From an uncultured Bacteroides sp. (lineage in GTDB: Bacteria > Bacteroidota > Bacteroidia > Bacteroidales > Bacteroidaceae), in assembly GCA_949288715.1 (NCBI GenBank), contig CASELH010000006.1:1-64000 (forward strand): a DNA stretch of 64,000 nt. The letters run 5' to 3'. Below the pieces are notes generated by a model. That model did no database searches and was not told the DNA's origin. It was given only the letters and a program-made list of their open reading frames with translations. The translations under genes and the position numbers were made by a program. The first letter of the stretch is position 1. The number at the start of each line of letters is the position of its first letter. This document shows, in pieces, positions 35,193 to 44,323 of this stretch.

Positions 35193-36119
35193 ATGAGTGT
35201 ATCGCCCGATAAGTGGGGAATCATCTACAACCCCAAAGCCGGCACCCGCAAGGTGCAGAAACGCTGGAAGTCCATCAAGGAGTACATGGACAAGCAAGGC
35301 GTGGATTACGATTACATACAGTCGGAAGGATTCGGCTCGGTGGAGCGGCTGGCTGGCATATTGGCCAACAACGGCTACCGCACCATCGTGGTGGTGGGGG
35401 GCGACGGCGCGCTGAACGACGCCATCAACGGCATCATGCGCTCCGACGCGCCCCGGAAGGCCGACATCGCGCTGGGCATCATACCCAACGGCATTGGCAA
35501 CGACTTTGCCAAGTATTGGGGCATGGACACGGACTATAAGGAGGCGGTGAAGTGCATCATGCACGGCCGGAGGCGACGCATCGACGTGGGCACCTGCCAG
35601 TATTACGACGGCCAGGGGCACGTCACCCGCTACTTCCTCAACGCCATCAACATAGGCCTGGGGGCAAGGATTGTGAAGATTACCGACCAGTGCAAGCGCT
35701 TCTGGGGCGTGAAGTACCTGTCGTATCTCATGGCCTTCATCTCGCTCATCTTCGAGCGCAAGCTCTACCGCATGCACCTCAAGGTGAACGACGAACACAT
35801 CCGCGGCCGCATCATGACCGTGTGCATAGGCAGCGCCTGGGGGTGGGGACAGCTGCCCAGCGCGGTGCCCTACAACGGGTGGCTCGATGTCTCCGTCATC
35901 CACCGCCCCGAGCTGCGGCAGCTGTGGCCCGGCCTGTGGATGCTGATGAAGGGGCGCATACTGAACAACAAGCTGGTGCGCCCCTATCGCACGCGGCAGG
36001 TCAAGGTGCTGCGCGCACGGGGCGCCGCCGTCGACCTCGACGGCCGCCTGCTGCCCCGCCACTTCCCGCTGACCATCGGCATACTGCCCGAAGCCATCAC
36101 CCTCATCATTCCGGAATGA
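35193..36119 (+). CDS. Diacylglycerol/lipid kinase family protein
   Basis: The 308-residue protein has a DAGK catalytic domain (WGIIYNPKAGTRKVQKRWKS, VVVGGDGALNDAINGI with the GGDG nucleotide loop, GIIPNGIGNDFAKYWGM). A C-terminal beta-sandwich domain ends LTIGILPEAITLI. Such enzymes phosphorylate diacylglycerol, undecaprenol or sphingoid-type lipids; Bacteroidetes make sphingolipids, so the substrate is open. A TATATTTG element (35160-35167), overlapping the miaA stop codon, could be its own -7 promoter element. Confidence 0.88.
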   Translation: MSVSPDKWGIIYNPKAGTRKVQKRWKSIKEYMDKQGVDYDYIQSEGFGSVERLAGILANNGYRTIVVVGGDGALNDAINGIMRSDAPRKADIALGIIPNGIGNDFAKYWGMDTDYKEAVKCIMHGRRRRIDVGTCQYYDGQGHVTRYFLNAINIGLGARIVKITDQCKRFWGVKYLSYLMAFISLIFERKLYRMHLKVNDEHIRGRIMTVCIGSAWGWGQLPSAVPYNGWLDVSVIHRPELRQLWPGLWMLMKGRILNNKLVRPYRTRQVKVLRARGAAVDLDGRLLPRHFPLTIGILPEAITLIIPE

Positions 36120-36423
36120 CCCGTTTAGGAATGGTTTGTCAAGAAAAAGCAACGCGGACAGGACGAGACTTAAGTGTCGTCAAAAATAGACTTAAGTGTC
36201 GCCGCGAACGGACTTAAGTCCATTTTCAACGACACTTAAGTCCATTTTCAACCGCGCCTAAGTCCGTTTCCAACGACACTTAAGTCCGTTTCAGCAGGCA
36301 TAACGGCGCATTTCCGGCCACGATTGGAAAAAATAAATGCCGGGCCGTGTGATTTCCGCCACCCCTTGCCGACTGATAGGGCATGAATAGACGATAAATG
36401 TTCAACCAAAAAACGATAAGACA
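36120..36423. other. Intergenic region carrying repeat locus E
   Basis: This 304-bp gap has no credible gene. Its first half is a 22-bp palindrome array (36166-36290). The second half, up to the M16 protease start, shows no clear TTTG/TAnnTTTG promoter. Confidence 0.6.
36166..36290. repeat. 22-bp CTTAAG palindrome array, locus E
   Basis: CTTAAG cores (one degenerate, CCTAAG) begin at 36169, 36191, 36213, 36235, 36257 and 36279, an exact 22-bp period over six units. The best unit is the perfect palindrome GGACTTAAGTCC. Between cores the spacers are related (TTTTCAACGAC, TTTCCAACGAC) and partly conserved. Confidence 0.9.
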
Positions 36424-39243
36424 ATGAAACATCTATTGAGAAAACTTAGCCTGGCCGTGCTCGTCATGGGGTGCAGCCTCGCGCCGCTGCGGGCACAACA
36501 ATTGCCCCCCCTGCCCACCGACCCTGCCGTGCGCATCGGCAAGCTGGACAACGGCCTGACCTACTACATCCGCCACAACGAGCAGCCCGCCGACCGGGCC
36601 GACTTCTACATTGCGCAGAAGGTGGGCTCCATACAGGAGGAGCAAAACCAGCTGGGGTTGGCCCACTTCCTGGAACACATGTGCTTCAACGGCACCACAC
36701 ACTTCCCCGGCGACGCCCTCAAGCACTACCTGGAGACCATCGGCGTGAAGTTTGGCGAAAACCTCAACGCCTACACCTCGGTGGAAGAGACGGTGTACAA
36801 CATCAGCAATGTGCCCGTGCAGACGCCGGGAGCCATCGACTCGTGCCTCCTCATCTTGCACGACTGGAGCAACGACCTCACGCTCGACCCCAAGGAGATT
36901 GACAAAGAGCGCGGCGTCATCAACGAAGAGTGGCGCATGCGCATGACGGCCGACCAGCGCCTGCTCGAAAAGGCACTGCCCGTGCTCTTCGCCGGCACAA
37001 AGTATGCCACCTGCTTCCCCATCGGCACGATGGACGTGGTGATGAACTTCCCTTACCAGGCGCTGCGCGACTACTATGAAAAGTGGTACCGCCCCGACCT
37101 GCAAGGCCTCGTCATCGTGGGCGACATTGATGTGGACGCCGTGGAGGCCAAAATCAAGCAGATGTTTGCCGACATCCCCGCCCAGCCCGACGCTGCCAAG
37201 CGCGAGTACTACCCCATCCCCGACAACAAGGAGCCTATTATATATATAGGTAAGGACAAGGAGCAACCCTACGTGCAGGCCATCATCATGTGCAAGCACG
37301 ACGTCACCCCCGACGACCAGAAGAACAACGCCGGCTACCTCATGGAGCTCTATGCCAAAAACCTCATCAGCAACATGCTCTACGCCCGCCTCAACGAGCT
37401 GCTGCAGACAGCCAACCCGCCCTACATAGCCGCCGGAGCGTACGACAACTCCATCCTGGGCGTCACCAAGACGAAAGCCGCCTTTACCGGCGTGGCCGTC
37501 TGCCAGGAGAACAACATCAAGCAAGGCTTCACCGCCGTGCTGCGCGAAATGGAGCGCGCCCGCCGCTTCGGCTTCACCGAGAGCGAGTATGCCCGCGCCC
37601 GTGCCGAGTTCCTCCGCCAGATAGAGTCGGCCTACAACGAGCGCGACAAGCGCCGCAACGACCAGTTTGTCAACGAGTACGTCCGCCTCTTCCTCGACAA
37701 CGAGCCCGCACCAGGCATTGAGACCGAGTATGCCCTCTACAACCAGTTGGCTCCCGCCATTCCGGTAGACCTCATCAACAAGCTGATGGAACAGCTGATG
37801 CCCCAGGACAACCGCCTCGTAGTCTTCATGGCACCCGATAAGGAAGGTCTCGCCCTCCCCACCGAAGCCGACCTCAAGGCCTGGATGCAGGAAGTGGCCG
37901 CCGAAACACTCGAGCCCTACGTAGACAAGGTGTCCAACGAGCCGCTGATGAAGGAAGCCCCCAAGGGCGGCCAGATTGTTTCGGAAACGCAAGACGAGAA
38001 GCTCGGCACCGTAAACCTCACCCTGTCCAACGGCGTGAAGGTCATCATCAAGAAGACCGACTTCAAGGCCGACCAGATACTGATGAAAGGCGTCAGCTTC
38101 GGTGGAAGCTCCCTGTTCCCCGACAGTGAGGTCATCAACATCGAAGGGCTGGATGCCGTCAGCGTAGGCGGCCTGGGCAACTTCAATGCCATCGACCTGG
38201 AGAAGGTGCTGGCAGGCAAGAAAGCCAGCGTGAGCTTCGGCATCGGCGACAAGACTGAGACCGTGAACGGCTCATGCTCGCCCAAAGACTTCGAGACGAT
38301 GATGCAACTCACCTACCTCACCTTCACCGCGCCCCGCCGCGACGACGAAGCCTTTGCTTCCTTCAAGAACCGTGCCCGCGCCTCGCTCGAGAATCAGGAG
38401 CTGGACCCCATGACCGCCTTCAGCGACAGCATAACCTTTGCCCTCAACATGGGACACCCGCGCACCCTGCGCCTCAAGGCCGACCAGATTGACCAGATGG
38501 ACTACGACAAGATTCTCGCCATGTACCGCGACCGCTACCAGGATGCCGGCGACTTCACCTTCATCCTCGTGGGCAACGTGGACGTGGAAGCCATGAAACC
38601 CCTCATCGCCACCTACCTGGGCGGGCTGCCCTCGACCGGTCGCAAGGAAACCTTCAAGGACAACCACATAGAGTGGCGCAAGGGCGAGTACAAGAACGTC
38701 TTCAGCCACAAGCAAGAGACGCCCAAGGCCAGCAACTTCGTATGCTACACCGGCACGTGCGACTACACGCTGAAGAACACCGTGCTGATGGACATGCTGG
38801 GACAGATACTCGACATTGTCTACACCGCTACCGTGCGTGAGGATGAAGGCGGAGCCTACAGCATATTCGCCGGCGGCAACCTCAACAAGTACCCCACGCC
38901 GAGGGCAGGCCTGCAAATCATCTTCGAGACGGCACCCGAGAAGCGCGAGCGCATGATGGAAATCGTGTTCGAGCAGCTGGACAACATGGCGAAGAACGGC
39001 CCGAAGGCCGAAGACCTGGCCAAGGTGAAGGAATTCATGCTGAAGAAGCACGCCGAAGACCTGAAGGAGAACAGCTACTGGCTCAGCGCCCTCGACGAAG
39101 TGTTCTACAACGGCATGAACCCCGTAGACGGATACGAGCAAGTGGTGGAAGGCATCACGGCGGACGACGTCCGGCAGTTTACCGCCAACCTGCTGGGTCA
39201 GGGCAACGAAGTAGAAGTCTCGATGGTTTCGGAGACTAAATAA
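36424..39243 (+). CDS. M16 family zinc metalloprotease (insulinase/PqqL-like)
   Basis: The 939-residue protein has a signal peptide (about 1-25, ending PLRAQ) and two tandem M16 halves. The first half carries the inverted zinc motif HFLEH (His81, Glu84, His85) and the downstream acidic EEWRMRMT region. The second half lacks the zinc motif, as usual. GTVNLTLSNGVKVIIKKTDF marks the start of the second half at about 535. It is likely a periplasmic peptidase that degrades peptides in a closed chamber. Length and layout match the PqqL-like subgroup. A strong terminator follows the stop. Confidence 0.94.
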   Translation: MKHLLRKLSLAVLVMGCSLAPLRAQQLPPLPTDPAVRIGKLDNGLTYYIRHNEQPADRADFYIAQKVGSIQEEQNQLGLAHFLEHMCFNGTTHFPGDALKHYLETIGVKFGENLNAYTSVEETVYNISNVPVQTPGAIDSCLLILHDWSNDLTLDPKEIDKERGVINEEWRMRMTADQRLLEKALPVLFAGTKYATCFPIGTMDVVMNFPYQALRDYYEKWYRPDLQGLVIVGDIDVDAVEAKIKQMFADIPAQPDAAKREYYPIPDNKEPIIYIGKDKEQPYVQAIIMCKHDVTPDDQKNNAGYLMELYAKNLISNMLYARLNELLQTANPPYIAAGAYDNSILGVTKTKAAFTGVAVCQENNIKQGFTAVLREMERARRFGFTESEYARARAEFLRQIESAYNERDKRRNDQFVNEYVRLFLDNEPAPGIETEYALYNQLAPAIPVDLINKLMEQLMPQDNRLVVFMAPDKEGLALPTEADLKAWMQEVAAETLEPYVDKVSNEPLMKEAPKGGQIVSETQDEKLGTVNLTLSNGVKVIIKKTDFKADQILMKGVSFGGSSLFPDSEVINIEGLDAVSVGGLGNFNAIDLEKVLAGKKASVSFGIGDKTETVNGSCSPKDFETMMQLTYLTFTAPRRDDEAFASFKNRARASLENQELDPMTAFSDSITFALNMGHPRTLRLKADQIDQMDYDKILAMYRDRYQDAGDFTFILVGNVDVEAMKPLIATYLGGLPSTGRKETFKDNHIEWRKGEYKNVFSHKQETPKASNFVCYTGTCDYTLKNTVLMDMLGQILDIVYTATVREDEGGAYSIFAGGNLNKYPTPRAGLQIIFETAPEKRERMMEIVFEQLDNMAKNGPKAEDLAKVKEFMLKKHAEDLKENSYWLSALDEVFYNGMNPVDGYEQVVEGITADDVRQFTANLLGQGNEVEVSMVSETK

Positions 39244-39256
39244 CCAACCATTCCCT

Positions 39257-39316
39257 CCCCTTGGAGCCTGTCACCCCTTATGCGGATACGTGCTCCAAGG
39301 GGTTTCCCTTTTTTAT
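39257..39316 (+). terminator. Terminator after the M16 protease gene
   Basis: CCCCTTGGAGC (39257-39267) pairs perfectly over 11 bp with GCTCCAAGGGG (39292-39302), followed by a T-rich tract. The 24-nt loop is long for a terminator. Confidence 0.78.
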
Positions 39317-39323
39317 ACGCACT

Positions 39324-40814
39324 ATGAACTTATTCTTAGAACTGCGCCGCCACGGCAAGCTGGCCGACAAGCGCCACCCCATGTACGAGAAAAACCGCTT
39401 CGGGCGGCTGTGGATGTACCTCATGGCCATCTTCTGGGCGGGCTACCTCATCTTCTTCGGCACGCTGTTCGCCTTCGCCATGCAGGACGAGGCACGCGAG
39501 CCATACCACATCATCAACTCCGGGCTGATATTCTTCCTCATACTGGACTTCATGATACGCTTCCCCTTCCAGAAGACGCCCACGCAGGAAGTGAAGCCCT
39601 ACTTGTTGCTGCCAGTGCCCCGACGTCGGGTCATCGACTTCCTGCTGCTGCGCTCGGGCCTGAGCGGGTTCAACCTGGTATGGCTGTTCTTCTTCGTGCC
39701 CTTCGCCACGTTCACCGTGGTGCGCTTCTACGGAGTGGGCGGACTGCTGGGCTACTGCCTGGGCATCTGGCTGCTGATGGTGCTGAACAACTACTGGTTC
39801 CTGCTGTGCCGCACGCTGATGAACGAACGCCTCGCGTGGGTGCTGCTGCCACTGGCCGTGTACGGAGCGGTGATAGCCGCCATGTTCGTGCCGGACGACT
39901 GCCCGCTATTCGACTGGTCCACCGACCTGGGCGAGTACTTCATCACCGGCAACGGGTTGGCCTACCTGGGCGTGCTGGCCTGCATCGCGCTGATGTGGTG
40001 GGTGAACCGCACGCTGATGGCGCGCCTCATCTACGCCGAGCTGAACAAGACGGAGGACACGCGCGTCAGGCACCTGTCGGAGTACCGCTTCCTGGACCGC
40101 TACGGCGAGGTGGGCGAATACATGCGCCTGGAGCTGAAGCTGATGCTGCGCAACAAGGTGTGCAAGACCGCCCTGCGCACGGGCATCCTGGTGGTCGTCA
40201 TGTTCAGCCTGCTGATGAGCTTCACCGACGCCTACGACGGCGGCTTCATGAAGAGCTTCATACTGGTGTACAACTTCACCATCTTCGGCATCCTGTTCCT
40301 CGGCGGCATCATGAGCTACGAGGGCAACTACATCGACGGGCTGATGAGCCGGAAGGAAGCCATCTACTCGCTGCTCCGTGCCAAGTACATCGTCTACGGG
40401 CTGGGCATCCTCATACCCCTGCTGCTGATGGTGCCCGCCATGGCTACCGGCAAGGTGACCGTACTCAGCTGCCTCTCCGTGGCCGTGTTCACCGTGGGGT
40501 GCATATACTGCTGCCTGTTCCAGATGGCGGTGTACAACACGCGCACCATCGACCTCAACGCCAAGATGACCAGCCGCAACAGCATGGGCACGGGTCTGCA
40601 GAACCTCATCAGCATCCTGGCCTTCGGCGGGCCGCTGGCAGTGAAGGCCGTGCTCGACGCGCTGCTCCCCGCCCCCGTGGGCGACTGGCTGATGCTGGCC
40701 ATCGGCCTGGGCTTCATACTGACCAGCAGGCTGTGGCTCAGAAACATCTACCGCCGCTTCATGGCGCGGAGGTACAAGAACATGGAGGGCTTCCGCGACA
40801 GCCGCCAAGGCTGA
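39324..40814 (+). CDS. DUF5687 family ABC transporter permease
   Basis: About 496 residues with many hydrophobic helices and a cytosolic start (NLFLELRRHGKLADKRHPMY). DUF5687 proteins are the membrane part of a Bacteroidetes ABC-2-like exporter, and an ATP-binding subunit is encoded downstream. Conserved-looking segments are YLLLPVPRRRVIDFLLLRSG and RLELKLMLRNKVCKTALRTG. A frame extends upstream to 39261, but it would translate through the terminator hairpin of the preceding gene. The ATG at 39324 is therefore chosen. Substrate unknown. A 273-bp gap filled by a 23-bp repeat array separates it from its ATPase gene. Confidence 0.87.
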   Translation: MNLFLELRRHGKLADKRHPMYEKNRFGRLWMYLMAIFWAGYLIFFGTLFAFAMQDEAREPYHIINSGLIFFLILDFMIRFPFQKTPTQEVKPYLLLPVPRRRVIDFLLLRSGLSGFNLVWLFFFVPFATFTVVRFYGVGGLLGYCLGIWLLMVLNNYWFLLCRTLMNERLAWVLLPLAVYGAVIAAMFVPDDCPLFDWSTDLGEYFITGNGLAYLGVLACIALMWWVNRTLMARLIYAELNKTEDTRVRHLSEYRFLDRYGEVGEYMRLELKLMLRNKVCKTALRTGILVVVMFSLLMSFTDAYDGGFMKSFILVYNFTIFGILFLGGIMSYEGNYIDGLMSRKEAIYSLLRAKYIVYGLGILIPLLLMVPAMATGKVTVLSCLSVAVFTVGCIYCCLFQMAVYNTRTIDLNAKMTSRNSMGTGLQNLISILAFGGPLAVKAVLDALLPAPVGDWLMLAIGLGFILTSRLWLRNIYRRFMARRYKNMEGFRDSRQG

Positions 40815-40824
40815 CCCGAAACCG

Positions 40825-41045
40825 ACCCTTAAGGGTTGACGATGCTGACCCTTAAGGGTAGACGGCACAGACCCTCAAGGGTTGAAGGCGCTGACCCTTA
40901 AGGGTTGAAGGTACCGACCCTCAAGGGTAGTCGGCACCGCCCCCTAGACCTCGACGGAACCTCCGCCTATGCCGACCCGACGCCTCCGCCTATGCCGACT
41001 TGACGCCTCCGCCTATGCCGACCTGACGTCGCCGCCTATGCCGAG
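40825..41045. repeat. Ten-unit 23-bp array with motif switch, locus F
   Basis: Units start at 40825, 40848, 40871, 40894, 40917, 40940, 40963, 40986, 41009 and 41032, an exact 23-bp period. The first five contain the palindrome ACCCTTAAGGGT (two as ACCCTCAAGGGT). The sixth is transitional (CCCCCTAGAC). The last four contain CCGCCTATGCCGA, which is not clearly palindromic. The array lies between the permease and ATPase genes of one ABC system and fills most of the gap. Confidence 0.92.
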
Positions 41046-41087
41046 TAAAAGGCACTTTATACAACAGAAAACAACAACGACAAGAAT

Positions 41088-41867
41088 ATGATAACAATCA
41101 ACAACTTACAGAAACATTTCGGCTCGAAGACGGCCATCGACATCGAGCACTACGACATCGCCCAGGGCGACATGCTCGGCCTGGTGGGCAACAACGGCGC
41201 GGGCAAGACCACCCTGTTCCGCCTCATGCTCGACCTGCTGCAAGCCGACCGCGGCACCGTCCTCATAGACGGTACCGACGTGAGCCGCTCGGAGGACTGG
41301 AAGCGCGACACGGGCGCCTTCATCGACGAGAGCTTCCTCATAGACTACCTCACGCCCGAGGAGTACTTCTACTTCATCGGCCGCATGTACGGCCTCAAGA
41401 AAGACGAGGTGGACAGCCGCTTGCAGCCCTTCGACCGCTTCATGAACGGCGAGGTGCTGGGGCAGAAAAAGTTCATCCGCAACTACTCCATGGGCAACAA
41501 GCAGAAGATAGGCATCATCTCCGCCATGCTGCACCAGCCCCGGCTGCTCGTGCTCGACGAGCCCTTCAACTTCCTCGATCCCTCCAGCCAGTCCATCATC
41601 AAGCACCTGCTGAAGCGCTACAACGAAGAGCACCAGGCCACCGTCATCATCTCCAGCCACAACCTCAACCACACGGTAGACATCTGCCCCCGCATCGCCC
41701 TGCTGGAGCACGGCGTCATCATCCGCGACCTGCAGAACCGCGACAACTCCGCCGAGCGCGAACTCGAAGCCTACTTCAACCTCGCCGTCGAGGAGGAGAT
41801 ACGCGAAGAACAACAAGAAGAAGACAAAGAACAACAAACTGATAACAACAACACCGAACAACAATGA
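41088..41867 (+). CDS. ABC transporter ATP-binding protein
   Basis: The 259-residue ATPase has Walker A GNNGAGKTTL, the signature region NYSMGNKQKIGI, Walker B LLVLDEPFNFLDP and the switch His in SSHNL. It ends in a Glu/Gln-rich acidic tail (EEEIREEQQEEDKEQQ). It should power the DUF5687 permease encoded upstream. The signature MGNKQ departs from the usual SGGQ, as is common in ABC-2-type exporters. It overlaps the next gene by ATGA, indicating translational coupling. Confidence 0.92.
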   Translation: MITINNLQKHFGSKTAIDIEHYDIAQGDMLGLVGNNGAGKTTLFRLMLDLLQADRGTVLIDGTDVSRSEDWKRDTGAFIDESFLIDYLTPEEYFYFIGRMYGLKKDEVDSRLQPFDRFMNGEVLGQKKFIRNYSMGNKQKIGIISAMLHQPRLLVLDEPFNFLDPSSQSIIKHLLKRYNEEHQATVIISSHNLNHTVDICPRIALLEHGVIIRDLQNRDNSAERELEAYFNLAVEEEIREEQQEEDKEQQTDNNNTEQQ

Positions 41868-42751
41868 AACAGAAAACTCTCACCATCCTCGTGCTCCTCA
41901 TGACCATTGCTATAGGAGCCAATGCACAACTTCTGTGGAAAATCTCCGGCAAAGAGTTGCAACAGCCCTCGTACATCTTTGGCACCTACCACCTCTCGCC
42001 CCTCAGCATCACCGACAGCATCGCCTCCCTGTCCCAGGCCATGGCCGATGCCAAGCAAGTGTATGGGGAAGTGGTGATGGCCGACATGATGAAGCCCGAA
42101 ACCCTCGCCCGGATGCAACAGCAGATGATGCTGCCCAAGGACACCACCCTGCAAAGCCTCTTCACCCCCGAGGAATTTGAAACCGTGTCCCAAGCCGTGA
42201 AGGAGTACCTGCAAGCAGACATCGCCATGCTGGGCATGCTGAAACCGGCCGCCCTCTACCAGCAACTCACCGTACTGTTCTGCGTAAAGCACACACCAGG
42301 CTTTAATCCGCAGGAGCAACTGGACACCTACTTCCAGCAAGAAGCTACGAAGCAGGGCAAGAAGGTGGGCGGACTGGAGACGGTACAGTCGCAAGTAGAC
42401 ATCCTGTTCAACAAACCCCTGCGCCGCCAGGCACTGGACCTGTACTGCTTCGTCAGCGACCCCGACAAGGCCGACCGACAGATGAAGGAACTCGTGGCCG
42501 CCTATGCCGCCCAAGACCTGGACAAGATGCTCCGGCTGATGGAAGAAAAAGAAGGCACCTCGTGCGACCCCACGCCAGAAGACATGGACCAACTGCTCTA
42601 CAACCGCAACACGGCCTGGATGGCACAGATGCCCGCCATCATGCAGGCTGCCCCCACCCTCTTCGTCGTGGGAGCCGGACACCTGCCCGGCGACAAAGGC
42701 GTATTAGCCCTGCTGAAACAACAAGGATACACAGTGGAGGCCATGCCATGA
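41864..42751 (+). CDS. TraB/GumN family protein
   Basis: The 295-residue protein has a signal peptide (KQKTLTILVLLMTIAIGANA). The TraB/GumN domain shows the conserved GTYHLSP (GxxH) near the N-terminus and PTLFVVGAGHLPGDKGVLAL near the C-terminus. The family is related to Tiki-type metalloproteases, whose catalytic GxxH is present here. Bacterial functions are poorly defined. The start overlaps the ATPase stop by 4 bp and its own stop overlaps the HAD gene by 4 bp, so all three are translationally coupled. Confidence 0.9.
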   Translation: MKQKTLTILVLLMTIAIGANAQLLWKISGKELQQPSYIFGTYHLSPLSITDSIASLSQAMADAKQVYGEVVMADMMKPETLARMQQQMMLPKDTTLQSLFTPEEFETVSQAVKEYLQADIAMLGMLKPAALYQQLTVLFCVKHTPGFNPQEQLDTYFQQEATKQGKKVGGLETVQSQVDILFNKPLRRQALDLYCFVSDPDKADRQMKELVAAYAAQDLDKMLRLMEEKEGTSCDPTPEDMDQLLYNRNTAWMAQMPAIMQAAPTLFVVGAGHLPGDKGVLALLKQQGYTVEAMP

Positions 42752-43395
42752 AGAAGCAGTACACCACCTACCTCTTCGACTTCGACTACACGCTGGCCGA
42801 CTCCTCGCGCGGCATCGTCACCTGCTTCCGCCACGTGCTCGACCGCCACGGCTTCAACGCAGTGACCGACGACGCCATCAAGCGCACCATAGGCAAGACG
42901 CTGGAAGACTCCTTCGCCCTGCTCACCGGCATCGACGACCCCGCGCAGCTGGCCGGCTTCAAGAGCGAGTACGTCAAGGAGGCCGACGTGCACATGACGG
43001 CCAACACCGTGCTCTACCTCGAGACCAAGTCCGTGCTCACCGCCCTGAAGGACGCCGACGCGCTGATAGGCATCATCTCCACCAAGTTCCGCTACCGCAT
43101 CGAGGAGCTACTCAGCCAGCACTTCCCGCCCCACTTCTTCCACCTCATCGTGGGGGGCGAAGACGTGAAGACGCCCAAACCCTCGCCCGAAGGCCTGCTG
43201 CTGGCCATCCGCGAGCTGCACTCCACCCGTGCCGAAACCCTCTACATAGGCGACAGCACCGTCGATGCCGAAACCGCCCGGGCGGCAGGCGTGGACTTTG
43301 CCGGAGTGACCCACGGCGTGACCACCGCCCAGGAGCTGGCCCGCTACCCCCACGTCAAGATTATGCCCACGCTGGAGGGCCTGCTGGAAGACTGA
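42748..43395 (+). CDS. HAD-superfamily hydrolase (phosphoglycolate phosphatase-like)
   Basis: The 215-residue cytosolic phosphatase has all four HAD motifs: FDFDYTLADSS (nucleophile Asp), GIISTKFRYR (Thr), KTPKPSPEGL (Lys) and YIGDSTVDAETARAAG (Asp). A helical cap sits between motifs I and II. The substrate could be phosphoglycolate or another small phosphoester. The frame extends upstream, but the ATG at 42748 overlapping the TraB stop is the natural start. Confidence 0.9.
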   Translation: MKKQYTTYLFDFDYTLADSSRGIVTCFRHVLDRHGFNAVTDDAIKRTIGKTLEDSFALLTGIDDPAQLAGFKSEYVKEADVHMTANTVLYLETKSVLTALKDADALIGIISTKFRYRIEELLSQHFPPHFFHLIVGGEDVKTPKPSPEGLLLAIRELHSTRAETLYIGDSTVDAETARAAGVDFAGVTHGVTTAQELARYPHVKIMPTLEGLLED

Positions 43396-43406
43396 GGCAT
43401 GCGCCG

Positions 43407-43525
43407 TAGCCACCCCGCGCCTTGCCCGTACATAGCCCCGATGTGGGCCTTACAAAGCCGGCGTGGTGGCGATACTACGCCAGCGTGCTGGCTGTACTAC
43501 CCCCGGTCGGTAACGATACTACGCT
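43407..43525. repeat. 22-bp array upstream of rplU, locus G
   Basis: TAC/TAG-type cores recur at 43407, 43429, 43451, 43473, 43495 and 43517, an exact 22-bp period. The last three are TACTAC. Two units have inverted arms (TGGCG/CGCCA around 43474.5 and GGTA/TACC around 43518.5), whose centres are 44 bp apart, that is two periods. Confidence 0.75.
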
Positions 43526-43562
43526 ACCAAGCAGAAAAAGCAAGAGGAAAATGCAGGAAATA

Positions 43563-43594
43563 CTTGCCTGTTTCGCAAGAAAGCAGTACCTTTG
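43563..43594 (+). promoter_or_regulatory. Promoter of rplU-rpmA
   Basis: CTTG (43563-43566, near the TTTG consensus) and TACCTTTG (43587-43594) are 20 bp apart. The predicted start near 43601 leaves a leader of about 87 nt before rplU, long enough for autoregulation. Confidence 0.65.
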
Positions 43595-43687
43595 CAGCCG
43601 ATTATTCCGCAACGGGTTCGAAGAAGCGCCTTCCAAGTGATTGGGAGCCACCCGCCGGAGCTAACTTTATACAATATACATAACGAA

Positions 43688-44005
43688 ATGTACGCAATTG
43701 TAGAAATCCAAGGCCAGCAATTCAAGGCAGAAGCTGGCAAGAAACTGTTTGTTTACCACATGCAGGAAGCCGAAAACGGCGCAACCGTAGAGTTCGACCG
43801 CGTTCTCTTGGTAGACAAAGACGGTGACATCACCGTAGGTACGCCCACCGTAGAAGGAGCCAAAGTGGTATGCGAAGTAAAATCGCCGCTGGTAAAAGGC
43901 GACAAGGTACTCGTCTTCCACAAGAAAAGAAGAAAAGGATACCGTAAACTGAATGGCCACCGCCAGCAGTTCACAGAGTTGACAATCAAAGAAGTAGTAG
44001 CTTAA
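43688..44005 (+). CDS. rplU: 50S ribosomal protein L21
   Basis: The 105-residue protein shows the L21 hallmarks [40 protein letters not shown] and [20 protein letters not shown]. It is a 23S-rRNA-binding component of the large subunit. An upstream frame from 43592 would include the promoter region, so the ATG at 43688 is used. It is followed 25 bp later by rpmA, the standard order. Confidence 0.98.
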   Translation: MYAIVEIQGQQFKAEAGKKLFVYHMQEAENGATVEFDRVLLVDKDGDITVGTPTVEGAKVVCEVKSPLVKGDKVLVFHKKRRKGYRKLNGHRQQFTELTIKEVVA

Positions 44006-44030
44006 TCAACCTAAAAAACAGTAAGAAGAA

Positions 44031-44300
44031 ATGGCACATAAAAAAGGTGTCGGTAGTTCGAAGAACGGCCGCGAATCAGCAAGCAAGAGATTAGGCGTTA
44101 AGATATTCGGTGGCGAAACCTGCAAGGCAGGCAACATCATCGTTCGTCAGAGAGGTACAGAATTTCATCCGGGTAAAAACATCGGCATGGGTAGCGACCA
44201 CACTCTCTACGCCTTGGTAGATGGAACAGTAGAGTTCAAGGTGAACCGCGAAGACAGACGCTACGTATCTGTCATCCCCGCAGAAAGCGCAGAAGCATAA
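44031..44300 (+). CDS. rpmA: 50S ribosomal protein L27
   Basis: The 89-residue protein starts [20 protein letters not shown] and contains [20 protein letters not shown], both diagnostic of L27, whose N-terminus reaches the peptidyl-transferase centre. It is co-transcribed with rplU and ended by a strong terminator. Confidence 0.98.
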   Translation: MAHKKGVGSSKNGRESASKRLGVKIFGGETCKAGNIIVRQRGTEFHPGKNIGMGSDHTLYALVDGTVEFKVNREDRRYVSVIPAESAEA

Positions 44301-44323
44301 GTTTTTTGCCAAACATATTAATA

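Noticed and set aside
36166..36290. CRISPR array interpretation of the 22/23-bp repeats
   Set aside because: Units have no conserved repeat separated by unique spacers of about 30 bp, unit length is too short, motifs differ between loci, and no cas gene is nearby.
36433..37992. 519-codon minus-strand frame
   Set aside because: Antisense to the M16 protease, Val/His/Leu-rich low-complexity translation typical of reverse shadows.
39290..40855. 521-codon frame overlapping the DUF5687 permease in another frame
   Set aside because: Arg/His/Pro/Ala-rich out-of-frame translation, and it would run into the repeat array. The permease frame has clear membrane helices.
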